NCBI GenBank assembly: GCA_033026295.1 | Contig: CM065181.1 | Span: 6,419,001-6,483,000, forward strand | Length of the DNA stretch: 64,000 bases | Direction: 5' to 3' | Source of the DNA: Channa striata | Lineage: Eukaryota; Chordata; Actinopteri; Anabantiformes; Channidae | In this document: positions 1 to 11,213 of the stretch, in pieces | Numbering within the stretch: the first letter of the stretch is position 1 | How the letters are laid out: every line of letters begins with the position of its first letter | Notes under the pieces: model-generated | Databases searched by the model: none | Told to the model about the DNA's origin: nothing | Seen by the model: the letters and a program-made list of their open reading frames with translations, nothing else | Position numbers and translations under genes: made by a program

Positions 1-1327
1 CCAAATAATATAACTAAGACCTATTTGCAAGCCTTATTGTGACCATGTACACCATCGACATTTGTTTCTTTTGGGGGGGGGGGCAAGAAAATGATAGAAA
101 ATGGTGAAATTTCAGTTAGTAAATTATTTAAATTGCTCAGATTTTCCCTTGAGTGCTTGTGTAAACACATAATCTTTGTCATTCCCAATAACAGGTGCAG
201 GTACATTAAATTTTAAAGGCAGAATAGAGGCAGCAGAGAGAGCCTGACCTGCTCAGTGTGCCGTTAGATCAGTTTGAATGTGAGGAGTGATTTTTCAGAT
301 TTGCGTTTTTGTTGTTTTCATTTTTCCTTTGTCTGAAATGTTATCTGTAACGTACCCTTGTGAGACATGTGTATGGTAACCTGATGAATTCAAGACCTCA
401 GATATAGTAACTGGGTATGTGAGATTAAATCCACATCTTACAGAGTTTGTGGGATGGGCTCACAAAAGTTACTGTTTTCTGTCTGGGATGATTAGGTTTG
501 AGTCTGCCTTATTCTTTTTATGCATTAGTAAACAGCAAGTATATCTGGTTCTTATGTCTAATGTCTGTGCAGACACGATGTAGTGTACAATCAATGTCCT
601 TTTTTTTTCTCATTCACAATAATAATCTTTCCAATATTGCTAAAACAATGCTATAAGGGTTGTGAGCATTAGCCATAAAAAAAAAATATCAGTACACTTG
701 AGAATTACAATATTTTGTAATACTGTATCATTTCTCAAAAACACTTTTTTAAATGTTTTAATTAACAGTTTATGTACACAATTTAGGAGCAGAGAGTAGT
801 TTATGTTGTGCTGTGTTTAGGGATTTCCTAATGCCACTTTGTTCCAGACCGAGTACAAGTACTTACATTTAATACTTGCTGATACAAAGTACTGCTACAA
901 ATACTGAACTGTTTTACTTCAAGAATTACCTGCTTTCCATTAAAATCCTGAACAGTTTATTGCAGGGAAGCAAACAAATGTACACAGACTGTTGAGTCTA
1001 CTCAGAAATACAAAGATAATTAACTATGTTCGGTGTACTATATAAAACCTTCATTGTTGCCAATGTCAGTGGCAAGTTTTATGTTTTTAAAATCTTGGCA
1101 AACATAAGTATGACTGTTAGTTACTAGATCTTAGTATTTTAGCACAGCAGAGCTTGCATTTGTAATAAGAATTATAATACAAATTATTTTATTTAGAGCT
1201 ACAAGTGCTTCAAGAAAGATGTAAAGAAAGGGGGGAGTGTAAAAAATATCTAACAGGACAACAATAAAATAGTATGATCTAAAAACATCTTAAGAAAACA
1301 AATATGCTTTCCTGAAAGGGTCTTCTG

Positions 1328-1361
<34 letters not shown>

Positions 1362-3529
1362 CAGCAAAGCCCTGTCCCCATTGTTTTGAGTGCCTGACTG
1401 GGTTTTAGAAATTGTCTGCAAAGGGAGGAGTTCTGTGAGGTATGTGGGAGCATCACCAGCTGTATTTTTGTCATCATCAGCTACCTGAAAAAATGTTTAA
1501 AGCATTTTTAATTTCTGAACTACCAAGTTTCTTTTGTCTGTTTTGATAATGGCACTGGCATACTTTCTGTGTAGATTTAGAGGTAAAGGTGATGCCAAAC
1601 TCCCACGATACATCTTCTTGTTCAAGTTCTTTCATTTAACAGGCTGTGTAAGGACTGGTCACTGTTTAGGTTTATTTTGGAATTATACTTATCTGTTTTT
1701 CATTGTGTAAATGTAATGTTTTCTTGTAGTTTTAGTCTTTTTCCAATGTGCTGTATAAATGTTAACATGAACTGAACCATCAGGTACATTTCCTATGATT
1801 GCAATAGCACTGTAACAGTGTACTTTGTGAACCACTGTAGGGTTGGTAATTGTACCCAATTACACTGTTCTTAAATGGGGAGGTCCTAAAAATGATAAGC
1901 ACGCACACAAAAGCTCACCCTTTTTTATGATTTGGAGAAATTTGCAAATGCAATTTGGGGTGACTTCAATAAAAGGGGTAAAAAATGCTTTGACATTTCA
2001 GATTAGCGTCCACAGCAGTAAACACTTACTCTTCAATCAGCACGTGGTTATTGAAGGCATCATAAAGGCACAAAGTGAAGTGAATAGCAGTAGTCGATTT
2101 GTTTTTAGCCCGAAGCACGTATGATGTCAGTGTGAACTGTTAGGTGTAGCGCAGTAATACAACCCCTAAATCAGAACAAAAAGCCCCAGATTGCATTTCA
2201 GAGAAAATGACATTCATTTCCCCTATAATGAGATGCCTGCAAACAAGTTTTCTTTCCCATGGTTATCTCACACATGGTAATGTGTAAAGGTGGCCTGTAA
2301 CATCTTACCAGTGAGGTAGGACAAGTTTAAGGAGTAATTTGTAATAGTACAAGAGTAACATTAGCCTGACGTGTCTATCTTATGATATACTGTAGTCATT
2401 GCACAAGTGCATTTAATAAGATGTAAGAAAAATGCTGGAAAAATATGAATATACATCGTTTTCGACCAGAGAGTCAGTATGTTATTAAAGTATTGAGCAG
2501 ATTACAGAGCCTCTCAGAGGAGGTATAGATTGTGTGCAAAATAAGTCTGGTCAAAAACAAATCTCCCTTCTTTTAACAGGATTAAAAACATAATGTGTTT
2601 GAGATCAAAGCCACGGCAACTTTACACGTATCCCTGCTTGTGGGGTTTGATGTTTTCTGCAGCACTAGACACATTAAAGGTGACAGTTCATTGGATTTCA
2701 CAAGTTGACCTGATCTAATCTAGTTTTTAGTCTTTGGGATTACTCCACACACACCCTTTTTTTTTTTATTATTATTATGTAGCTTTAGAGATGAAGGCAG
2801 TAAGGCAGAAGGTGGATTTGTGGTAAGTCAGTGCACATGGTTACACATCATGCTCTGACTGTGGTGTAAAATTTTTAGACTTAATGCCAGTGTGCAGTTT
2901 GTTAACAAATACTTATTTGCCTTGGGAATTTAAAACCGCTTTTCTACAGAACCACTTTATAATTTAACTGTTTAGATGTTGAAAAAAAAAAAGCTGCAGT
3001 GATTGACAGACATGTAATCTGCAACTATTTTGACTAATTAACATGGCAAACATTTCAGAGTTTTAGCTGAATAGTGCATTCCATTTAGCTTGGAATTAGA
3101 ACTTGGAGCTCGAATATCACACCCAAGTTGACCGCCTTCCCATTGACCAGCCATCATCAGGTTACCAACAGCAGGTTACAGTAACAGTTTTAAAGAGAGT
3201 GCTTATAACATTGTAATACTATAGTTGTTGCTTTGGAAGGGTGCTGATCAATGGAGCAGCCATATTGGATTTTGAGGGTGGCTGAGTGGGAATTGTCCTT
3301 TGGAAACTGTAAAGGTACCGCAATATGGTTTGGGGCCTATCCCCTGAACAGAACACACAGCCCCTTTTCCTTGAGGCATCCAGCAAGGAGGAGTGTGGTC
3401 ACTTCCTTCTAGTCACTGGGTCTTTCTGGAGCCCTGGAGAAGAGCCTTTACTTCCAGCTGACTAACCAGTCACAATCTTCTTTTGGGAGGAGACAGTGCC
3501 GTAGTATTTAAATGCCACTGGACAGTTTG

Positions 3530-4230
3530 GGCGTCACCTTCTGTCTCAGGATGATGGAATGCAGCGTCTCAGCTTGTTTCTTCCGGAACTGTGATTGATC
3601 CTGGATAGCATCCAGTGACTGATCAAATAGAACTGCAGCAGACAGTTCTCGTGCCACCAATGTGCTGGCTATTCACCTGAGGATGCAGCCTGTTGTCAAT
3701 TTGATCCTATGAAGCAGCACGCACAACTGGTTCCCCTGTGGCACCTGCCCACTGAACACATTGTCTGCCATATCTAGAGCATGGTTACACATCTTAGTGC
3801 AGTGCAGTTTTTGCTTGGGGGCAAACATTTTTCTCAAGCTAAGCAGAAACACACCTACAGTTTTTGGAAGGTAGGATAGTGGGACCAGACACCCCTGGGT
3901 GTGTGGGAGTGCCAGATAAGCTATGGAAGGTTTGATAGGTGGTTGGGTAACTAGCCCAGCTTTCTCTGCACCATCTAAATCCAAATGCTGCCCGTACCTG
4001 GGGACCGTGTTTTAAGTAGACCATGCATGACATTGCCACTGACTAATATTAGCCCAGTCCATTGCTGATGGAAGGCTTCTTGATTCTATAACCCTTCCAC
4101 ATCTATATGCTCTGCCCACGTTGGATTGGGGATTTTGGTCGGATAAGCCAGTGCTGAGAGGAGGGAGATCTGTTGAGCAACCAGTCTTTCCCAGCACACT
4201 TTCTACAAACATAAGCCATTGCTCTAGCAT
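3530..4230 (-). mobile_element. Decayed minus-strand coding relic, probably from a transposable element
   Basis: Reading the minus strand from about 4230 down to 3530 gives several adjoining open segments in shifting frames, interrupted by stops. One stop-free stretch (3535-3667) has protein-like composition, including the run VARELSAAVLFDQSLDAIQD. The density of overlapping antisense frames in an AT-rich, otherwise closed region suggests a once-coding insertion. I cannot assign a family; a retroelement gag-like source is a guess. No terminal repeats or target duplication were recognised. Confidence 0.3.
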
Positions 4231-5167
4231 TAAACATCGTGGCTGGCAACATAATGGAAGTTACTTGAGTTAAGCTAAGGCTGTCCTAGCATTGAGGTTT
4301 CCTAAACCGATGGGGCAGATTTTTCCTAGTAAAGTGGAGAGTATGTGAATTCAGAGACCTGCTGTGGTCACAGCAAGTTGTATGTGCAAGCAGTGCTGCA
4401 CATGCATGCACCACAAGTTGCCTGCCTTTGCAATGTGAATACAGGTGTCTTCATCTAGGCCATGTGAGGGGATGTACAGCTTTTTTAGACCACTTCTGCA
4501 GAAGCTAAGATATTTTACTTGCCCAAAACACAAAATGTAGACCTATTAAAAGATAAATATGATAAAAGGAGTTGTCAAAAAAAGATCAGTGGGTTTCAGC
4601 TTGTCTGTTCACTGGAGCCACAGTGGAATTTGTTTCGCACGATTATTTGGCATGTGGTTTTATATAGTCTTACTTTGCCCTTACAGAGAAGAGAACACTT
4701 CAATGAGAAAAGGCTTTCTGTGCTATAGGTGTATGTTTTGTTAAGTTTATTCAATTTACCATAAAAGGTTGGGTTTTCAGAACGCACGGTAACAACAGCT
4801 ACTCTATATATCTGGTTAATTTGTGTTACGTCTTTACCAGCAGCCCTGTGTAAACCACGTTGGCCTGTGTCCTGTGCTGTCGGCGAGCTTTTACCGCTTA
4901 TAGTTAGACGCCTAGATAAGATCATAGCCTAGCCAATAACAGCTAGTACTAATGGTCGGTTTCTGTGATCTAAATATGGGCAATCGAGTTTAGTAAAAGA
5001 TCACACACTTGGATTTGTTAATATTGCAGACTGTAGAACTCCAATCTGCTGCAGACTGTATACCTGTAATCTGCTTAGAAAAATAAACCAAAATGGGGGA
5101 AAAAAAACTCATGTAGTAACATGCATAACATAGAATACTTGTGAATCAGGTCAAGCAGAGCAGCTCT

Positions 5168-5244
5168 TCTTTTTACTTGTCATTATCTACTAACACCTGC
5201 CTGTAAATACTGCTCAGTCGAGTAGATAATGCGAAGTAAAAAGA
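5168..5244. other. Imperfect hairpin, 24-bp stem with 29-nt loop
   Basis: Bases 5168-5191 pair with 5221-5244 over 24 positions with only two adjacent mismatches (22 of 24 pair), leaving a 29-nt loop. Size and shape fit a pre-miRNA-like hairpin or the core of a very small palindromic MITE. I do not recognise the arms as a known miRNA. It sits about 270 bp upstream of the first candidate trio exon. Confidence 0.55.
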
Positions 5245-5509
5245 GTGCTATTGAATGAGAACTGGATTTTGCTACTACTGTTTTACCCGGCTGAATAAAA
5301 GTTATTTAAAAGTATAATATATTAATGTTAGATTTAGTTCATTAGCAAGGCAATGAAACGTTAAGGTGTTTGTCAGATGTGTAAAGTATTTGGCTTTTTA
5401 GAGTAAAACACATACACAGTACACACACATTCACACACATTCAAACCTCTGTGTTTATAAAAAGGAACTTGTCCCACTTTTGCTTCTCATCTGTCGTGGT
5501 CTTGTTCAG

Positions 5510-5649
5510 TAATTTCTCCTACGCGATAGCTAATTGGTGTGAGCTCAGGGAAAATCTGCCGCCTCAAAACAAGCTGGAACGAGAGAGGGAAAAGGGTCGA
5601 AAAGGCAAACAGCAAAATGGAGAGAAGGTGGAGAAGGAAAAGACCGAAG
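5510..5649 (+). CDS. trio: Candidate 5' exon of trio, Lys/Glu-rich (coding or 5' UTR)
   Basis: A pyrimidine-leaning tract ending in ttcag precedes 5510 and a good donor (gtaggt) follows 5649. The frame is open and encodes a charged stretch with runs such as EREREKGRKGK and EKVEKEKTE. It ends in phase 1, which fits both the candidate exon at 10227 and the conserved exon at 19297. No in-frame ATG exists in the exon or its upstream open frame (from 5385), so if coding it needs a further upstream exon. It would enter in phase 2. An ATG in another frame at 5615 opens a short frame that runs through the next exon and stops there, so a 5' UTR role is also possible. It does not match the mammalian TRIO N terminus as I know it. 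Confidence 0.4.
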
Positions 5650-7272
5650 GTAGGTTGGAGGGGAACGAAGGTTGCTCACTGGCAGTGAAATCCAATGCAG
5701 ATAACCATTTTCTTTATGCTCCTCTTACAAGAATGCATAAACAATAAGCCTTAGAGTGAGTGAATAATTTTATTGTCCTGAGACAAATAGAAAAGAGAAA
5801 TAAGGAAGTCTCTCTAGTGTAGGTGAAAGAGAAAGGCAAGGGGTTGTAAAATTTTAATCCAGACAGACCTTCAGAAACATAAAGAGAGGATGAGTGTGGA
5901 TCTTAATGCATCTGTCTATTAACAGTTTCTGCTGGTTAATGAGAAGAGGTCAGTAAAACATTGATTTTGCTTGCAATGGATTAGAAAAAGATTTGCTCCA
6001 ACTTTGAAAGGAAAAGAAGGGAGAAAGAGTGAACTTAACTAGGACAAGTCCTGAAAGACCATTGTACTCCTTTTTTCTTGGGTCTCCAGTGCATTCAAAA
6101 CTGCTATCTCACTGTTACCGTTCCCATCTTCTTCACTTTCTCCTTCTGCATCTGACTCTTTCGGAGTCCTTTTTGCCCTGATTTCCCCCTCCTGCTAAGG
6201 GCCTGTAACTGAGAGAAATTGATCCACAGTAAACATCACAGTCAGTTGCCCTTTGTGTATTAAAGCTACAGACTGCTAGGGAGGGCCCCAGAGGTCTCCA
6301 AACAAATGAGCAAGACTTTGAAGCAGCGGCCTTTATTCTAAATCTTAAGGACAGAGACAGGTTTTAATCTTGACTACAGCATAAAGGACTATTTTGTAAC
6401 AGGGACGCCAGATTTGAAAACATGATTCTCTATATATTTTATAGTTTTTATATAATGTTTCACATTTGATATTTTTTTCCCTTTAAAAAAATACTATTCT
6501 TTTTATTTATCTCAAGGATGTGCTGTCTATGCATAACACAATAATGAGCATTTGGCTCTGAGCAGAAACCATGTAAAATAAGGAAAAACACAACTCTTGC
6601 ATTACCTTTAGTATTACAGATCATTTTATGTTGACATCATTCCCTGCAAATGTCACTCTCTCATCACATAATCCGAGCAAGAAAAGATTTCTTTGGTTAT
6701 ATACTGTAGTTAAATGTGTTGTACTTAGCTCTTCACTTTTAGATGTTTTCTTAATCCCTGAAGCAATACATTCTGCTTGCAAGTCTGCTTTGACATTAGG
6801 GGTATTACTCATTGTTTTGTGCCTCACACCTAAAAAAAGTCACTGTGAGACAGACAATAGGTATTTTTAAATGAAAGGGGGTCTTTCCTATTTTTGCGTG
6901 AGTCAAATGATGACTGTGCTTGCCGAGAAGGGGAAGGCAGGGGCCCAAAGAAAGGGTGGTCTTGTGTTAACGTGGGCTCTGAGACAGAAACAGAGTGTAT
7001 CGGGACAAGAGAGAGCTGTCTGTGGAACGGAGCTGAGTGAAGGATACAGTATAGGCAGTGTTCAACTATGCTAAGGTCTAGGTGAGTTCACTGTACAGGA
7101 GTGTTTGCATGTTTTGGAGAGTGGAGACGTGCGTGTTTTATGGGGTTGAGCCGTTGCATGTTTTTGCTGTCGACCATTAGACGTGTCTCTGTGTGTGATC
7201 TGTTTAACTTCGTCCAAACAGCTTGGCTGAGGTTTTGGTGGCGGGTTTATCCTACTATGGTCTTTATCAAAG

Positions 7273-7273
<1 letters not shown>

Positions 7274-7321
<48 letters not shown>
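7274..7321. repeat. (TG)n microsatellite, about 24 units
   Basis: Perfect dinucleotide run. It creates an artefactual alternating Cys/Val open frame on the + strand. Confidence 0.97.
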
Positions 7322-7322
<1 letters not shown>

Positions 7323-8970
7323 TTGGTTTGTGACCTCTATTCTAACTGCCTACGTGTGAATACATATATGTTTGTGCACAAATATATAGTGTTTCGTTCC
7401 TTTTGTTCATATATTTTAATCTCATGCTTGCCTACAAATTGTATTGTTTAGATGGCGATAAGATGTGGGCAATAACTGCTGTAGTCTGTTATTACATTGT
7501 TGAACACTGTGGCTTAAGTGGACATCTTTGGCATTGCAAATATGTGAGGTATGTGGGTGTTTGGCCTCTTGCCTTTCTTTTTCCCCCTGCTTTTCCCCTT
7601 CATCCCATTCATTCTCTGTAGTTCTCCCAGGTATACAGCTTTACAGAAAATTCCACTGAGATCTTTGTGTCTCTCTGGATTGCTTAGCTCAATTTTCTCG
7701 TGCTGTGTTTGTGAGCGTTCCCTTGTGAACATTAACCTCTGAGGCATTAGCGGTTGTTGCCAGCAGGTTTGCACATGTGTAGATTTAGGTAAACTATATG
7801 CTCCTTATTGGAAACTGGCACTAGCAAAATGTTGCACAATTGTCTGGTAAGAAAAATTCCTTGCTTCTACTTTCAGCACTGCAGAAATTAGTCTCTACAT
7901 TGTCATGTAGGTAATTCTTGTATCCTAAAGACAGACTCAGCAGATAAATCGTAACAGCAGGGTCTGTCCTTTCCTTGCAGGGAAAAACTTTTCCTTCAGA
8001 AGATCAGAGGTCATGGACTTTTACAATATTTAAGATGCTACATTGTTTTTCCACTGCATGGTACCAGATCAAGTTGACTCAAATCTGCTCACTTTTATTA
8101 CCACATACTTCATTTTCCATTGCACATATCTCAGTGTGGCTGTTTGTTATAGCAAGGAGACACATTTTGTTTCAGAGGAGGTTGAAGAAAGCAAGAATAA
8201 ATATCTGAAAAAAAATCTGCTGAGAAACCAGAAACATTTGCGGGGGGGAACACTCCAGAGTTCAGATGACTGTAAATGCTTCAAGGTGAAGCACTGGTAG
8301 GTCTCTCTGATCAGTCAGTAGCTTGCAGTATTTGTTTCTTCATGTTATGGTACTGTCTCAGCTCACATAAAACCTTAACATAGGTGATATCAAAAAGACT
8401 TTTGTCTGATGGAAAACCCCCCAAACGTAATGTGGATAGGGTAGAGTTGGATTGAGTTAAGCTGGTATCGTAAAAACACCATTTGAGTATAAGGTGTTGT
8501 TAAACCTCAGAAATTTGGAGACATTTGGAGACCAACTTAGGCTTTGTGTGAGATATATGCAACTCTATCATTCATTTGAATGGAAGCAGTCTGGTGACAC
8601 AGGAAGTGTGCCAGCACAGAAGGGATCTTATTTTTACAGTCAAAGTCTCATTATTAAACACCAGTCGTCACCGTATTTGTTTTGGCAGAAGAATGCGCAA
8701 TAATTTCTGTTCTTGAAGGATTAGCTTAACTGCAGTGCCTTGATGAGGATTTTACTGTCCAGCAACTCATGCTAGAAGATAAACTGTTCAGTAGTTGTAA
8801 TCATGCTTGTTATCAGCGAACATTAAATTTGAGCACTTTTGTTTGTACACACTCTTTAAAGATAATCAAAAGTTGAAAAAAGGTGTATGAATCAGAGACA
8901 ATGAAATATAAAATCAGTCAAGACAATGATAATAAAGTGTACTGCACTTGGGGTGAAGTGTCCTTTACAG

Positions 8971-9204
8971 TACTGGTGGGCGAATCAATCTTAATATTGA
9001 TACAGACGTTGGTATTGATTTGAACTAATTAGTAATCCAAAGAAAAATCACAAAAACATTTAAAGACCATGAAAGTTCATTCAGATTTGCCAGTTGGATG
9101 ATGCATCCACGTTAATTATTAAAAAGTATCGGGATTGGCGATACTGCCCCTGTATTTACTTGGTATCGTATTGATCCCAAATTTTGGAGTATCACACACC
9201 ACTA
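8971..9204. mobile_element. hAT-type MITE, 234 bp, with 8-bp target site duplication
   Basis: The element begins TACTGGTGGG and ends CACACCACTA, whose reverse complement TAGTGGTGTG matches the start at 8 of 10 positions. It is flanked on both sides by the identical octamer CTTTACAG (8963-8970 and 9205-9212). The interior carries the repeated TATCG/GATAC words common in fish hAT MITEs. An 8-bp duplication is the hAT hallmark. It has no coding capacity, so it was mobilised in trans. Confidence 0.85.
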
Positions 9205-10226
9205 CTTTACAGTGTTTACAATATGTCAAATGAGAACATCCTTTCTAGTGATTTTTGTGTTGTTTTTTTTTTTTTTTTCTTGCACATTTGGCCCTAGTTA
9301 CTGGGTAGCAATGTAGTTTACTAAATATATTTTAAATCAAGAATATTTGATTTAAAAGATATTTATTAATATTTATAAAAAAGAGATTTGCACTTGTATC
9401 CAAACGGTGCAGCAAGGCAGTGAAATCTGGCTTGTTCGTGTACTCAGAAAAAACCTTGCATCCATCCAATGAAAGCTGTGATAGGCACTCATGCAAACCT
9501 GTACAGGATAAACAAAGGCTGTTGCTTAAATTAAACTTCTTGTAGAAATTATTCAAACTAAATTTACTGCAGCTCCTACCTATTACTGGCGTATCCACAT
9601 ATCCTTGCATTACTGCTAGTGGCCTGAATACTTGTATGTAAATGAGGAACTTCAGTTTGGGAAATCTAAACTACGCTGTACAGAAAAAAATGTGGTAAAG
9701 GTTTGCACATTGTTCTATTGACATAACAAACTATGTAGTTATGCATATTATTAGATCTTTGGAAGAAATCCTGTATTTAGTACAACCACTAGCCTCCGCC
9801 CTTAATGCAGAGCTCTGTTAGGCTAAATGGAGGAGTAAAAGTGAGTCAAAACCGGCAGGGAGCATGTGTTACTGAGTCAGACAGTAGAGTGTCCAGCCTG
9901 TTTACTTTTGTCAGCACATGATACTGACTGTATCTTTCCCTTTCACATCACAGCAGCAGCCTCTATCACACAAGCTATAGGCTCGATCAATAGACCAATT
10001 GTTGTATAGGCTGAAGAACCAGTGCACCATGGTCATGAGTTTAGGGTGCTGAATAGATGACCACTGCACCATGCAGTTCTGTTCTGTGTAAGGAGAACGT
10101 GTTGTTCACGAAACTGGAACTGGCCAAATTTGGTGGAAGCATGGTGTAAAAATTGTGTATTACACCACTTTTTACTATAAATTGTTAATTTTCTTTCTTT
10201 TTCTCTCCTTTTTTTTGTGCCTACAG

Positions 10227-10277
10227 ATGGATCCCTCCCTAAGGAGCCAAAAGGAGATGTATCGAGTCAGATAGCAG
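10227..10277 (+). CDS. trio: Candidate 51-nt symmetric exon of trio (17 codons)
   Basis: A strong pyrimidine tract ending in cctacag precedes 10227 and gtaaaa follows 10277. It enters and leaves in phase 1, so including or skipping it keeps the frame. Joined to the preceding candidate exon it reads DGSLPKEPKGDVSSQIA and then the Gly shared with the conserved exon at 19297. It could be an N-terminal cassette or a 5' UTR exon. I do not recall a counterpart in mammalian TRIO. Confidence 0.45.
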
Positions 10278-11029
10278 GTAAAACAAACATTCACACATTG
10301 ATAAATCCAAAGAGACTACACACAGTGATGCAAAAATTTGCAGCTGTGTTTACATCCTCACTATGTCTGTTTTTAATGCCTCTATGCTGGTGACAGCTGT
10401 TGCCAAAGACATTATGTTTTCACGTTTTCTGTGTATTTGTCCCATTGGTATGAACCTAATATCTCAGGAACACCTTGATTGAATTTCTTCAGAATTGTTA
10501 TTTGGAATCAGATTTGAACAGATTTGATTTTGGTGGTCAAAGGTCAGAGTTACATGTTCTCATCTCATACATGTTCTCATTAGATCTGGCACAAATGTTC
10601 TCTTGGACTTATACTGTAGATGAACTAAACAGAACGTTAGTCTTTATTAACATGCAGGTAAAAGTCAACTTGAGAGGTTTGGTGGAGATGGCAGTTTTGG
10701 TTGTTCCTGTGTGGCAATCATGTATTTTATTGTGTATGCAAACACAATGATGGATAATCACATATTCTTGACACTCCTCCCTCCTCACCTGCACCCTCTC
10801 TTTCAGACATCACATACTCACATTTACTTCATTTGTGATTGGATACCTGTGTTTGTAGTGCAATCTCAGCAGTGGCGACAGGTTCTTTCTGTGAATTGAC
10901 AATGCCTATATTCTAGTTTCTCTTAAATTTGTTACTTCTGTTCTTTGTTGATTTTCATTTAATTTCCAGATTTTACATATCCTGTTGCTTCTGCCCATTC
11001 TCTCCATTATAATGGAGTTGCTCGAACCC

Positions 11030-11213
11030 CAGTAACATACGTGGGTGTGTCGAAGTGTCCTTGGGCAAGACACCGAACCCCTAGTTGCTCCCGGTGGGCC
11101 AGATGAGCACCCTGCTTGGCAGCCATCGCCACCGTGTATGCATGTACCAAATTACCCTGCAAGACGCTTTGTATAAAAGGGTCTGGTAAATGACTAAATG
11201 TAAATGTAAATAA
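11030..11213 (+). mobile_element. tRNA-derived fish SINE fragment (body and tail)
   Basis: Contains the conserved teleost SINE core (TGTCCTTGGGCAAGACAC at 11057-11074, followed by ACCCC-type text) and the classic tail with a degenerate TTTGTATAAAAG...TAAATGACTAAATGTAAATG. The tRNA-like head is truncated. Confidence 0.8.

Larger units (their letters stand above)
1..5509. other. Non-genic stretch upstream of the first candidate exon
   Basis: No convincing exon, RNA gene or promoter is seen. The open frames here are short and show no recognisable protein family. Contents include a 27-base poly-T run at 1331-1357, a short T-run followed by TTA repeats near 2757-2776, a degenerate GTAC-rich segment near 846-900 that resembles scraps of fish DNA transposons, a minus-strand protein-like relic (3530-4230) and a hairpin (5168-5244). 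It is probably trio intron 1 or the region upstream of an alternative trio promoter; the sequence alone does not decide. Confidence 0.6.
5650..10226 (+). other. Presumed intron between the two candidate 5' exons
   Basis: Contains a (GT)n microsatellite (7274-7321), a poly-T run near 9262-9278 and a hAT-type MITE (8971-9204). Short open frames, including one at 7101-7451 that reads through the GT repeat, look like chance. No other supportable feature. Confidence 0.5.

Noticed and set aside
7101..7451. 116-codon open frame with alternating Cys/Val
   Set aside because: Created by reading through a (GT)n microsatellite.
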